From Chryseobacterium sediminis (GTDB taxonomy: Bacteria > Bacteroidota > Bacteroidia > Flavobacteriales > Weeksellaceae), in NCBI RefSeq assembly GCF_008386505.1, contig NZ_VUNZ01000004.1, positions 186,001-250,000 on the forward strand: DNA of 64,000 nt, in the 5' to 3' direction. Within the stretch, counting starts at the first letter, position 1. Each line of letters starts with the position of its first letter. The notes under the pieces are model-generated. The model ran no database searches, was not told the origin of the DNA, and saw nothing but the letters and a program-made list of their open reading frames with translations. Below, piece by piece: positions 1-8,536 of this stretch. A program made the translations under genes and the position numbers.

Positions 1-664
1 GGATAAAGAATGTTATTGTACCTATTACCATTGCAATAGAAGCGGCTAAGAATCCCCATTTGAAAGCGAAGATATCTCTTACTCCGGTTGCAGCATCTTT
101 TACGTCTCCTACGTATGGACAGATAAACTGACCTAAGAATGCTCCAATGTTGATCCCCATATAGAAAATAGTAAAAGCTGAATCCAGTTTAGATTTTTCC
201 TGTTTTGGATAAAGACTTCCTACCATTGAGGAAATATTCGGTTTGAAGAATCCGTTACCGAAAATGATAACGAATAACGCCAGCCACATAATCAGTTTAG
301 CACTTCCGATGTCTGCTGAGAAAGTTGAAGCACTGATAAATAATAAGAACTGGCCAATTGCCATTAATGATCCACCAATGATGATAGCAAATCTGTTTCC
401 GATATACTTATCAGCAATAAATCCTCCCAAAAGAGGTGTTAAATAACATAACGCTAGAAATCCACCATAGATGATTGCAGCATCAGCTTCTTTTATTAAT
501 AAGGAATTTACCATGAAGAGCGTCAAAAGGGCTCTCATCCCATAAAAGTTGAAACGCTCCCACATTTCTGTTCCGAAAAGAACCCATAATCCTTTAGGAT
601 GCCTGGAATTCTTATTCTCTACAAATTCATCCGGTTTCGGACTCAATGCTTCAATATTATCCAT
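1..664 (-). CDS. POT/PTR family proton-dependent oligopeptide transporter, C-terminus beyond the window
   Basis: Inner-membrane major-facilitator protein of the POT family, expected to import di- and tripeptides with protons. About 221 N-terminal residues are visible; the rest lies before base 1. The start at 664 gives an N-terminus MDNIEALSPKPDEF followed by the family signature EMWERFNFYGMRA (the ExxERFxYY proton-coupling motif) at the first membrane helix, then helices with YLTPLLGGFIADKYIGNR and a GNGFFKPNISSMVGSLY segment typical of helix 4-5. A -7 promoter element lies 29 bases upstream of the start. The next gene upstream on the same strand (797-2452) is a second POT protein, so this is a tandem pair, but a terminator separates them. 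Family assignment is firm; the substrate is inferred from the family. Confidence 0.9.
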   Translation of the reverse strand, partial: MDNIEALSPKPDEFVENKNSRHPKGLWVLFGTEMWERFNFYGMRALLTLFMVNSLLIKEADAAIIYGGFLALCYLTPLLGGFIADKYIGNRFAIIIGGSLMAIGQFLLFISASTFSADIGSAKLIMWLALFVIIFGNGFFKPNISSMVGSLYPKQEKSKLDSAFTIFYMGINIGAFLGQFICPYVGDVKDAATGVRDIFAFKWGFLAASIAMVIGTITFFI

Positions 665-692
665 TTCTATTGTTAATTTTTGTTAAGACTGA

Positions 693-700
693 CAAATATA
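693..700 (-). promoter_or_regulatory. -7 promoter element (TATATTTG) for the POT transporter at 1-664
   Basis: On the minus strand the sequence reads TATATTTG, a match to the Bacteroidetes TAnnTTTG element, 29 bases before the ATG at 664. No clear -33 TTG was identified. Confidence 0.5.
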
Positions 701-741
701 GTTTATTTTGGGTTTTTGGCAAGGTTTTAATTTTATTTTTA

Positions 742-773
742 AATAAAAAAGCTGCGGAACTATTCCGCAGCTT
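742..773 (-). terminator. Rho-independent terminator after the POT gene at 797-2452
   Basis: Inverted repeat AAGCTGCGGAA / TTCCGCAGCTT with a short loop; on the minus strand it is followed by a run of Ts (TTTTTTATTT). It lies 24 bases beyond the stop of the upstream transporter and separates the two POT genes into different transcripts. Confidence 0.8.
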
Positions 774-796
774 GCTAATCTTTATAATATCAAGGA

Positions 797-2452
797 TTAA
801 TGTCCTTTTTCCTTCATAATTTTGTTCAGTCTTTTTAACATTGAAAGACCCAAAAGTGTAGCAAATATTAACAAAGCGAAGTTTACAAGGAAGTAATTCG
901 TCTTGTTTTCGTAATTATACCATGTACTTGCCAGAATTCCTGAAAGTTTATTTCCTACAGAGTTGGCCAGGAAGAATCCTCCCATCATCAATGCGGTGAT
1001 TCTCGCAGGGGAAAGTTTTGAAACGAATGAAAGCCCCATTGGAGATAAACATAATTCCCCGATGGTAATTACTCCATAGCTGGCCACAAGCCATAAAGGA
1101 GATACTTTTACAGCTCCGTTATCTCCGGCCATTACTGCTAAAACCATTACCAGACAGGAAAGCCCGGAAATAAATAGTCCTAAAACAATCTTGGTAGGAG
1201 TTAAAGGTTCTTTTCCTTTTCTTCTCAATAATGCCCAGAACCCAACGATCACAGGGGTCAGTGCAATAACCCAGAACGGATTGATAGACTGAAATAATTC
1301 TGTATTGTACAGGTATACTTTATTTTCAGGGTTTTTCTCAAGGGTAGCTTGCTGTTCAGGGGAGATGTTTTTAAAATAAACATCTTTGCCCATTTCCTTT
1401 TTAGTCTCTCCGTTGTCATCTTTTTGAGATCTGAACTGATTATCATAAACGGGAACTTCTTTGTCTTCATAACTTTTCCCTTCCACCATATAAATTCCTT
1501 CCAATGGTTTTTCAAGGGCAGCAGGAACACTTCTGTCTGTATAATAATTTGCCCATCTCGTTAAAGCTGTACCATTCTGTTTGAAAACAGCCCAGAAGAA
1601 CATACTGATCAGAAACACAGAAAGTAATGCTCCAATAGAAGCTTTTTCATCAGGCTTAGCTTTAAAGTAAAGAGAAGCATAAAAGTAAATAACAGGTATA
1701 CAGGCAAAAATAAAGGCATCTGTACTGTCACTTCCAAAAATATTATTAGGAACAAACCAACCTATCGCTCCGGCAATAATGGCAGGAACAAAAACTTTAA
1801 GCATAATTTCCGAAAGCTTGGTATCCCCTTCCTGTACAGGTTTCATCTGTGCAGCATGGATATAATGCTTTCTTCCGATAGTGAAAATCACCATACCGAT
1901 AAGCATTCCCACTCCGGCAGTGATGAAAGCCTCACCCCAGCCGAATTTATTACGCATAAATGCCGCAATAATATTACAGATAAATGCTCCGATATTGATT
2001 CCCATATAGAAAATATTATATCCGGAGTCTTTATTTGCTTTATAAGGTTCTTCAGAATAAAGATTTCCTAATAGGGTTGATATAGTAGGCTTAAAGAAAC
2101 CATTTCCAATGATAATTAATGCCAATGAAGCATAAAACAGAGGTAAATCTTTAAACACACCCATTCCTATATATCCGGCAGCCATTAAAAAACCTCCCAG
2201 GTAGATAGATTTAATATATCCTAAAACTCTGTCTGCCAGGAATCCACCAATGAAGGGTGTCAGATAAGTTAAGGCAATATAAGTTCCGAAAATATCATCA
2301 GCAGTTTTATCCGGAAGTCCAAGTCCGCCTTTCATACCATTAGGCTCAATAACATACAGAACAAAGATTCCAAGAATCAGGTAATACCCGAAACGCTCCC
2401 ACATCTCTGTAAAAAAGAGGAAGGGTAGCCCTTTAGGATGTTTAGTCTTCAT
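797..2452 (-). CDS. POT/PTR family peptide MFS transporter
   Basis: Second proton-coupled oligopeptide transporter, 551 residues with the start chosen at 2452 (MKTKHPKGLPFLFFTEMWERF). An in-frame start at 2551 would add 33 residues before the conserved HPKGL-x-FLF opening that the neighbouring paralogue also has near its N-terminus, so it is rejected. The EMWERFGYY motif is in helix 1, GNGFFKPTISTLLGNLY matches the paralogue, and about 14 hydrophobic helices can be traced. A hydrophilic insert of about 90 residues near the middle (rich in D, K and E, containing RSQKDDNGETKKE) is larger than in bacterial DtpA-type proteins; Bacteroidetes POT members often carry a periplasmic insert here. It ends with its own terminator and probably forms its own transcript. 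Confidence 0.92.
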   Translation of the reverse strand: MKTKHPKGLPFLFFTEMWERFGYYLILGIFVLYVIEPNGMKGGLGLPDKTADDIFGTYIALTYLTPFIGGFLADRVLGYIKSIYLGGFLMAAGYIGMGVFKDLPLFYASLALIIIGNGFFKPTISTLLGNLYSEEPYKANKDSGYNIFYMGINIGAFICNIIAAFMRNKFGWGEAFITAGVGMLIGMVIFTIGRKHYIHAAQMKPVQEGDTKLSEIMLKVFVPAIIAGAIGWFVPNNIFGSDSTDAFIFACIPVIYFYASLYFKAKPDEKASIGALLSVFLISMFFWAVFKQNGTALTRWANYYTDRSVPAALEKPLEGIYMVEGKSYEDKEVPVYDNQFRSQKDDNGETKKEMGKDVYFKNISPEQQATLEKNPENKVYLYNTELFQSINPFWVIALTPVIVGFWALLRRKGKEPLTPTKIVLGLFISGLSCLVMVLAVMAGDNGAVKVSPLWLVASYGVITIGELCLSPMGLSFVSKLSPARITALMMGGFFLANSVGNKLSGILASTWYNYENKTNYFLVNFALLIFATLLGLSMLKRLNKIMKEKGH

Positions 2453-2580
2453 ATAATCAATTTTCAAATTTCCCAAAAATAGCTTTTTAATTTCAATTGA
2501 TAAAACAAATAATACATAGCCTAAATGATTAATGAAATAAATTAGAAACATGAATGTGCATGAGCGTTTTCTTTATTTAA

Positions 2581-2596
2581 AAATCTGTACAGATTT
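2581..2596. promoter_or_regulatory. Perfect 16-bp palindrome, possible operator between divergent genes
   Basis: AAATCTGTACAGATTT is an exact inverted repeat without a spacer. It lies between the minus-strand POT gene (start 2452) and the plus-strand leader peptide gene (start 2716). A second dyad, ATGCATATGCAT, follows at 2630-2641. The length and symmetry suit a dimeric helix-turn-helix regulator, but no regulator gene is adjacent, so the role is a guess. Confidence 0.35.
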
Positions 2597-2715
2597 CACA
2601 AATTAAAATACAATGAATAAACATAAAATATGCATATGCATTTCCTTTCTGAGAGATATTTGTTTTCTATTTTCGGCCATGTCAATAGTGACAAATAATT
2701 TAAAAAAGAACATTT

Positions 2716-2889
2716 ATGAAAAAGAATGATTTAAAAAAGATCAAAGGAATTTTATCCAGAGATGAGCAGAGAGCTATTAAAGGTGGTAAGATAGCAGATG
2801 GAGGATGTGGATGTACGAATGCAGCTTGTGCTAATACTCATAATGGTAATGGCGATTCTTATTGCAATGGAACTTTTTGTTGTGGGTAA
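2716..2889 (+). CDS. Small cysteine-rich double-glycine leader peptide (bacteriocin-like)
   Basis: A 57-residue peptide. Its first 24 residues, MKKNDLKKIKGILSRDEQRA followed by IKGG, form a charged amphipathic leader ending in Gly-Gly at residues 23-24, as in Bacteroidetes natural-product and bacteriocin-like precursors cut by C39-type peptidases. The remaining 33 residues (KIADGGCGCTNAACAN onward) contain six cysteines, at 31, 33, 38, 50, 55 and 56, enough for three disulfides, and many Asn and Gly. The next gene, 72 bases downstream, encodes a membrane protein with a disulfide-forming VKOR domain, a thioredoxin domain and a C39-like N-terminus, which supports export and oxidative folding of this peptide. 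The activity of the mature peptide (toxin, signal or other) cannot be read from the sequence. Confidence 0.75.
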   Translation: MKKNDLKKIKGILSRDEQRAIKGGKIADGGCGCTNAACANTHNGNGDSYCNGTFCCG

Positions 2890-2961
2890 TCAGTGTAAAT
2901 CATTTGAAATGGCAACAGGAAACTGTTGCTATTTTTTTGAAATACAAAAAGCTATATAAAA

Positions 2962-4530
2962 ATGACACGCAAAAGTTATACTGCTGTTATCAATTATCTG
3001 GATGATAATAAAATACATGTTGATAAGGATGAGTTTGAACTTCAACTGGAAGGGCATCCGGATTTTCCAAGTCTTTTGGCATTTTCCGATGCTTTACACT
3101 TTTTCAATATTGAAAGTTACAGTTACAGAATTGATAATGATGAAAAAGATATTTTACCTGAGGATTTTTTAGCTTTAGTAGAAGGAGAACTGGCTGTTGT
3201 AAATAAGAAAAATAATAAAATAGCAGTTAATGGTCTTCAAACAGAAGATTTTTTTTCAAAATGGGAAAATATAATACTGATTGTAGATCAATCTGAAGAG
3301 CAGCCTCATACAAAATCAAAATTTGAATATGCCTATATTAATTGGGGAATTATAGTTGTATTATTTCTGTTTCTTTTTGGATATGATTCCTCTAATCTGG
3401 TTTTAAAATCAATCTTTGCAATTACCAGTTTGGTGGGGTTTATATTTGCTTATGAAGCTTTCAAAAAAACTCATGGAAAAGGAACATTCATTCCAGTTGG
3501 AGTGTGTAAAAGTGATTATCTGAATACAGATTGCGACATGGTTTTTAATTCAAAAAAATGGAAGATTTTTAACAAAATAGATTTATCTGAGATTTCACTC
3601 CTGTTTTTTACCAGTCAGATAGTGTGTTTTATCTTGTTTAGTCTTATAAAAAACATTGAATTCCTTTTTGAAATTTATAGGTATGGGTTATTTGCATTTC
3701 TCCCAGTTGCTTTTTTATCATTATTCTATCAAATATTTGTTGTTAAAAAATACTGTCCTGTCTGCATGGTAATCATAGCATCTGTATGTATTCAGTTGCT
3801 AGTTACCAATCTTATTTTCTTTACTGGTAAAAAAATAAATATGAGTGCTGTCATTTTATTTTTAATTGGGAGTTTAGGGGCGCTCGTCGTTTTGCTTAAT
3901 CTTAGAATAAAAAATAAGAATGCACAGAAAAATGAAAATACCTTTAAGAGGAATTTGAAATTCAGGAGGAACTATCAGTTTTTCAAAAATAATTTGTCTT
4001 TGCAGAAAAGGTTGACAAATAAAGATTTTTCAAGTGCTTTTGTGTTTGGAAATGAAAATGCAGATCAAAGTCTGACCTTCATTACCAATCCCTTTTGTAA
4101 GCATTGTAAAGAATTTTATCCTGTTTTTCTAAAGCTGGTTAAAAAGTATTCTGATGAACTAAGAATCAACATTTTCTTTGATGTAGACCTTAGCAGAGAG
4201 GATCTTGATAACAGAATGGTTCATATAAATCTCACCAATATTTATATCAATAGCGAAAATAAAATAGAATTTTTAGAAGCGCTGAGTGGCTGGTATGATG
4301 TTCAGGGATATAGTGAAAACAAAGATGGCTGGTATACAAAATATTCTAAATATTTTGGAAGTTCAGAGAATGCGCTGGAATTATTAAAAAGGCACGAAAA
4401 ATGGGTAAGCAGCAATAGTGTGCATTTTACACCCAATATCTTTATCAATGATATGGAATATCCAATTCAGTATGAGAGAGCAGATCTGGAATTTTTCATC
4501 CCTGAATTTTTATCCGAAAATTTAAATTAA
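2962..4530 (+). CDS. Vitamin K epoxide reductase/thioredoxin fusion with C39-peptidase-like N-terminus
   Basis: Inner-membrane thiol oxidoreductase of 522 residues. Residues 1-110 resemble the C39 peptidase fold of bacteriocin exporters (HPDFPSLLAFSDALHFFNIE) but show no catalytic Cys motif, so this part may bind the double-glycine leader without cutting it. Membrane segments start near residue 122. The VKOR domain has the loop cysteines C182 and C191 and the active-site C265-P-V-C268. A periplasmic thioredoxin-like domain follows with C379-K-H-C382 preceded by FITNPF. VKOR proteins pass electrons from the thioredoxin partner to quinone, making disulfides. It lies 72 bases after a six-cysteine GG-leader peptide and 2 bases before a GLPGLI gene, so the three are probably co-transcribed. 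Disulfide formation in the small peptide is inferred from this context. Confidence 0.85.
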   Translation: MTRKSYTAVINYLDDNKIHVDKDEFELQLEGHPDFPSLLAFSDALHFFNIESYSYRIDNDEKDILPEDFLALVEGELAVVNKKNNKIAVNGLQTEDFFSKWENIILIVDQSEEQPHTKSKFEYAYINWGIIVVLFLFLFGYDSSNLVLKSIFAITSLVGFIFAYEAFKKTHGKGTFIPVGVCKSDYLNTDCDMVFNSKKWKIFNKIDLSEISLLFFTSQIVCFILFSLIKNIEFLFEIYRYGLFAFLPVAFLSLFYQIFVVKKYCPVCMVIIASVCIQLLVTNLIFFTGKKINMSAVILFLIGSLGALVVLLNLRIKNKNAQKNENTFKRNLKFRRNYQFFKNNLSLQKRLTNKDFSSAFVFGNENADQSLTFITNPFCKHCKEFYPVFLKLVKKYSDELRINIFFDVDLSREDLDNRMVHINLTNIYINSENKIEFLEALSGWYDVQGYSENKDGWYTKYSKYFGSSENALELLKRHEKWVSSNSVHFTPNIFINDMEYPIQYERADLEFFIPEFLSENLN

Positions 4531-4532
4531 TT

Positions 4533-5351
4533 ATGAAAAATTTATTATTTATACTACTGGGAACATGCATGATGTTTTCACAAAACAACAGGTTCATCTA
4601 TGAGGTGAAATACAAGGCAGATTCAACCTCAAAAGATGTCATTAAGGAAAATTACTATCTGGATATCACAAAGGAGGATGTAGCATATTATAACAGATTG
4701 AATTATATTAGAGATTCAGTGTTTACTACTACTGGACAAACTCCAATTAACAGACTGACCTCTTTTGTCATCAAAAAAAAGAATAACCCATCCTATCAAA
4801 ACTATGAATACATTGGGGATGTGAACTTTTATAAAATCAATGAAAAAGCAGAACAGCATTGGAAAATTATAGACATTACCAAAACATTTGGTGGCTATAA
4901 GGTGCAAAAAGCAGTAACTGAATTTGGTGGAAGAAGCTGGATAGCCTGGTTTTCCAAAGATATCCCGATCCCTTATGGACCTTATAAATTCAATGGTTTA
5001 CCCGGATTGACGATGGAACTATATGATACAAAAAAAGATTATTATTTTAAAATCATCAAAAGTGAGAAAATTCCAGAGAGGTATAAACGGGTTTCATTGG
5101 AAGGTTTTATATCCAGGGCAATTCCTGTCACGCAGAAAGAACTGAATAAATTAAAATTAGATCTCTACTCCAATCCTTTTAAATATATAATGAATGGAAA
5201 TTTGACTTTACCTGAAGGAAAGAAGCTGCTTTTGGATGATGGAACCGTTCTATCTAAAGAACAGTTGAAACCCGCTGAAGCCAACGAAAGAAAAAAGATA
5301 AAGTCTTTCAATAATCCAATAGAGCTGGATAAAGCTGTAAAATATCCTTAA
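4533..5351 (+). CDS. GLPGLI family protein
   Basis: Secreted or periplasmic protein of 272 residues with an N-terminal signal peptide (MKNLLFILLGTCMMFSQ). The family motif GLPGL is at residues 155-159, preceded by IPIPYGPYKFN, the usual context. Members of this family (TIGR01200) have no known biochemical role; in Bacteroidetes they often sit beside peptide-export or GG-leader genes. It starts 2 bases after the VKOR/thioredoxin gene, so the two are almost certainly translated from one mRNA, and it ends the unit with a strong terminator. No further catalytic motif is visible. Confidence 0.88.
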   Translation: MKNLLFILLGTCMMFSQNNRFIYEVKYKADSTSKDVIKENYYLDITKEDVAYYNRLNYIRDSVFTTTGQTPINRLTSFVIKKKNNPSYQNYEYIGDVNFYKINEKAEQHWKIIDITKTFGGYKVQKAVTEFGGRSWIAWFSKDIPIPYGPYKFNGLPGLTMELYDTKKDYYFKIIKSEKIPERYKRVSLEGFISRAIPVTQKELNKLKLDLYSNPFKYIMNGNLTLPEGKKLLLDDGTVLSKEQLKPAEANERKKIKSFNNPIELDKAVKYP

Positions 5352-5352
5352 T

Positions 5353-5384
5353 AAAAAACCCTTTCAAAATTTGAAAGGGTTTTT
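5353..5384. terminator. Bidirectional terminator between GLPGLI gene and dipeptidyl peptidase gene
   Basis: AACCCTTTCAAA / TTTGAAAGGGTT hairpin flanked by A-run and T-run, between convergent genes ending at 5351 and 5395. It can serve both strands. Confidence 0.85.
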
Positions 5385-5394
5385 GTTATGTCAG

Positions 5395-7524
5395 TTATAA
5401 ATTATTCAAAATGAAGTCAGTCATTTTCTGATACAGCTGAGGTCTTGTCTGTCCACCATAGATTCCATGATTTTTATCCGGGTAAGCCATGAAATCAAAC
5501 TGTTTTTTGTTTTGAATCAAAGCTTCAGAGAATTCCATAGAGTTCTGGAAGTGAACATTATCATCAGCAGTTCCGTGAATCAAAAGGAATTTACCTTTCA
5601 ATAGGTTTGCATACTCTGTAGGAGAATTTTTATCATATCCATCAGGGTTTTCCTGAGGTGTTCTCATAAATCTTTCCGTGTATACAGAGTCATAATATCT
5701 CCAGTTGGTTACCGGTGCTACGGCAATTCCCATTTTGAAAACATCCGCTCCTTTGGTCATTGCTAAACTGGTCATATAACCACCGAAGCTCCATCCGAAC
5801 ATCCCGATTCTGCTTTTGTCAACATAAGATTGGTTTCCAAACCACTTTGCTGCAGTGATCTGATCTTCAATCTCATATTTTCCTAAATTCATATACGTTA
5901 CTTTCTTGTACTTTGCTCCCTTGTAACCCGTTCCACGGCCATCTACACAAGCCACAATATATCCTTTCTGTACAAGATGGTTGAACCACATTGCGTTTCC
6001 GTTATCCCATGAATTCGCAACCTGCTGAGATCCTGGTCCGGAATATTGGAACATAAATAAAGGATACTTTTTATTCGGATCAAAGTTTTTAGGCTTCATG
6101 ATCCACGCATTCATCTGATCGCCTACTGCATTTGGAATCGTAATGAATTCTTTTTCAACAAAATTATCAGTTTTTAATTTCTGTAACTGATCATTGTTGT
6201 TCTGAAGTTCTTTTACCGCTTTCCCGTTCCCGTCTTTTAAAACATAAGTGTAAGGTTTTGCTGCTGTAGAAGAAGTTTCAATGAAATAGTTATAGTTCTT
6301 GCTGAAATTAGCAGAGTTGTTTCCTTCTGCATTCGAGATCAGCTGAGATTTTCCATTTTCAATATTTACCTTGGAAACAACCTTATTGATGCTTCCTTTC
6401 TCGGTAGTCTGAACGTAAATTTCTTTCGATTTTGGATTAAATCCGTAATAATCAGTTACCTCCCAGTTTCCTTTTGTGATCTGCTTTTTAAGCTTACCAT
6501 CTTTGTCATACCAGTAAAGGTGGCGGTTTCCATCTCTTTCAGAAGCCCAAAGGAAAGAATCATCTTCCAGGAATTCCAGAGTAGGACTGTCTGTATCGAT
6601 CCATTTATCATCAGTTTCAGTAAATAATTTCTGAACTGCCCCTGTTTTGGTATTTACTTTTAAAATATCTGAAGCATTCTGAATTCTCTCAGAAGTAATT
6701 AAAACAATTTCATCAGCTTTTGCAGTCTGGAATACATTCGGGATGTAATAGTTTTTGAAAGAACCTAAATTCAGCTGCATTGTTTTTCCGTTGTCAAGAC
6801 GGTATAATTGCGCGGAAACCACAGAGTTTTTCTCACCTGCTTTTGGATATTTATAACGCATTTCAGCTGGATACAGACTTTTTCCGTAGATAGGAATATA
6901 AATTTCCGGTACCTGCCCTTCGTCAGACTTTACAAATACAATGGCATCAGAATTCTTAGTCCATTCATATTGTCTTGCATGCCCGAATTCCTCTTCATAC
7001 ACCCAATCTGCCAATCCATTCAGGATTGAATTCTTTTTACCATCAGTAGTGATCTGTGTGATTTTTCCTGAAGCAAGATCCTGATAGAATAAGTTGTTGT
7101 CAGAAATAAAGGCCACTTTTGTAGCGTCGGGTGAAAATGTTGGCTCCTGAACTGTTTTACCCTCATTCAGACTGATTACTTTTCCGGATTTTAAATCTTT
7201 TACATCAAACTTTCCAAGGAAAGAATGTCTGTAAATAGGCTGGCTGCCTACCTGTAAAAGAATTTTAGACTCATCGTCAGAAAAGATATAGCTTTCAAAT
7301 TTTCCGTCCACAAGATTTCCTTCCTTCTGTGAAGTTTTGTAAGAATATTTTGCAATTCCTGATGGTTCAATAACAAGATAATTTTCACCATTTTTCATGG
7401 AAGTGATTCCTGCGATTCCTTTTCCTCGGTAATATCCTGAATATATTTTATCTAAAGTGATTTCCTGGGCTGATACATTTTGGAATACAGCAGCTACAGT
7501 AAGAGTTAATAAGAGTTTCTTCAT
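5395..7524 (-). CDS. Dipeptidyl peptidase IV, S9 family serine peptidase
   Basis: Exported prolyl dipeptidyl peptidase, 709 residues from the start at 7524 (MKKLLLTLTVAAVFQNVSAQ, a clear signal peptide). An in-frame ATG at 7545 overlaps the -7 promoter element at 7543-7550 and is rejected. The N-terminal beta-propeller carries DWVYEEEFGHARQYEW, whose Glu pair binds the substrate amino terminus in DPP IV. The C-terminal alpha/beta-hydrolase domain has the nucleophile in GWSFGGYMT (about Ser579), the acid in HGTADDNVHF (about Asp654) and the histidine in DKNHGIYGG (about His686). Such enzymes remove X-Pro dipeptides from proteins and would feed peptides to the POT importers nearby. Transcribed alone, converging on the GLPGLI operon. 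Confidence 0.95.
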   Translation of the reverse strand: MKKLLLTLTVAAVFQNVSAQEITLDKIYSGYYRGKGIAGITSMKNGENYLVIEPSGIAKYSYKTSQKEGNLVDGKFESYIFSDDESKILLQVGSQPIYRHSFLGKFDVKDLKSGKVISLNEGKTVQEPTFSPDATKVAFISDNNLFYQDLASGKITQITTDGKKNSILNGLADWVYEEEFGHARQYEWTKNSDAIVFVKSDEGQVPEIYIPIYGKSLYPAEMRYKYPKAGEKNSVVSAQLYRLDNGKTMQLNLGSFKNYYIPNVFQTAKADEIVLITSERIQNASDILKVNTKTGAVQKLFTETDDKWIDTDSPTLEFLEDDSFLWASERDGNRHLYWYDKDGKLKKQITKGNWEVTDYYGFNPKSKEIYVQTTEKGSINKVVSKVNIENGKSQLISNAEGNNSANFSKNYNYFIETSSTAAKPYTYVLKDGNGKAVKELQNNNDQLQKLKTDNFVEKEFITIPNAVGDQMNAWIMKPKNFDPNKKYPLFMFQYSGPGSQQVANSWDNGNAMWFNHLVQKGYIVACVDGRGTGYKGAKYKKVTYMNLGKYEIEDQITAAKWFGNQSYVDKSRIGMFGWSFGGYMTSLAMTKGADVFKMGIAVAPVTNWRYYDSVYTERFMRTPQENPDGYDKNSPTEYANLLKGKFLLIHGTADDNVHFQNSMEFSEALIQNKKQFDFMAYPDKNHGIYGGQTRPQLYQKMTDFILNNL

Positions 7525-7542
7525 TTCTAATTTTAATGATTC

Positions 7543-7550
7543 CAAATTTA
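7543..7550 (-). promoter_or_regulatory. -7 promoter element (TAAATTTG) of the dipeptidyl peptidase gene
   Basis: Minus-strand TAAATTTG, an exact TAnnTTTG match, 18 bases before the chosen ATG at 7524. Its position also decides the start codon. Confidence 0.6.
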
Positions 7551-7801
7551 ATAATTCTTACTTATATAACCATATAAAATACAAAATCAAGATATCAAAC
7601 CCTGATTTTATATTTTTTATTCGGGGTAAAAACACTTCCATGTACTTCCTTTAATTGTAGTCTTAAAATTTTTCAGGGTTAAATATTTTTAATTTTCAGC
7701 TTTAAAATAAGAATAAATATTCAGAAATGAAATTGTAAAAAAAGCCAATTTGGCAAAAAAATTGAATATATAATAACTATAAATCAAATCAAATGATAAT
7801 T

Positions 7802-8275
7802 ATGGAAACGAATGCATACAACCAGAAACTGAACCGTTATGTATTAAACGACCAGATTGTTTATACAGGTTTTTCCAGCTTTAACGATGCAGAAGAATGC
7901 GCACATAAAAAAGGAGGAACATTGGTAGAAGTAGTGTTTAGAGACGGAAATGATAATCCCGAAATTACTGATGAAGCGGGTTTGATAGAAAAAAAACTTC
8001 ATTACCATGTGTATGCAGGCGATGAATATAAGTTTATCCATTCCTCAGATCCGGGATTCAGAAAATATGCGGATGAATTGCAAAAAATTAAAGCAAGACA
8101 ACAGCAATCTCCACCCGATGAAAGATATTTTGCCAATTTTGAAATCGAAAATGCCGAAGACCCAATCATTGTGATCAAAAACGATCATTTTGAATCGGTA
8201 ACCTCGAGAGAGCGTTCAAAGTATTTGAAACATGCCTGTGTTTATGAATTAGGGGTATCCCTGCCAAAATCTTAA
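7802..8275 (+). CDS. Conserved hypothetical protein, cytoplasmic
   Basis: A 157-residue protein starting METNAYNQKLNRYVLNDQ; an ATG three codons upstream (7793) is an alternative. It has no signal peptide or membrane helix. The sequence is acidic and mixed alpha/beta, with a basic patch KKIHxxx absent and a QQQSPPDER linker around residue 102 separating two halves. I do not recognise the family. It lies 13 bases before a DUF6496 gene on the same strand, with a shared terminator after the latter, so the pair is likely one transcript. Both look like small stress or general proteins rather than metabolic enzymes, but that is only an impression. Confidence 0.75.
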   Translation: METNAYNQKLNRYVLNDQIVYTGFSSFNDAEECAHKKGGTLVEVVFRDGNDNPEITDEAGLIEKKLHYHVYAGDEYKFIHSSDPGFRKYADELQKIKARQQQSPPDERYFANFEIENAEDPIIVIKNDHFESVTSRERSKYLKHACVYELGVSLPKS

Positions 8276-8288
8276 AAAAAATCTGATC

Positions 8289-8474
8289 ATGAGCAAAACT
8301 AAATATTCAGAAAAAGCTCAGGACAAAGTAGGAAAAGTGATGCACGAATTCAAGGAAGGAAAACTGAAATCTTCTTCCGGAGAGAAAGTGACAAGCAGAA
8401 AGCAAGCCGTAGCCATCGGTATTTCTGAAGCTAGAGAAAAGGGACTTAAAGTACCCACAAAGAAAAGTAAATAA
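8289..8474 (+). CDS. DUF6496 family small basic protein
   Basis: A 61-residue lysine-rich protein (MSKTKYSEKAQDKVGKVMHE start). The pattern KAQDKVGKVMHEFKEGKL, then SGEKVTSRKQAVAIGISEAR, matches the DUF6496 family, whose members have the recurring phrase KQAIAIGLSEAR followed by a basic tail. The high charge suggests nucleic-acid binding, which is not shown. It follows the hypothetical gene at 7802-8275 by 13 bases and is followed by a good terminator. Confidence 0.85.
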   Translation: MSKTKYSEKAQDKVGKVMHEFKEGKLKSSSGEKVTSRKQAVAIGISEAREKGLKVPTKKSK

Positions 8475-8484
8475 ACTTATAACA

Positions 8485-8513
8485 AAATCCCGGAAATTTT
8501 CCGGGATTTTTAT
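8485..8513. terminator. Terminator after the DUF6496 gene
   Basis: AAATCCCGGAAA / TTTCCGGGATTT hairpin followed by Ts, between convergent genes ending at 8474 and 8537; A-runs and T-runs on both sides allow use on both strands. Confidence 0.85.
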
Positions 8514-8536
8514 GAAATGTAAATTGTGTATTTTTT

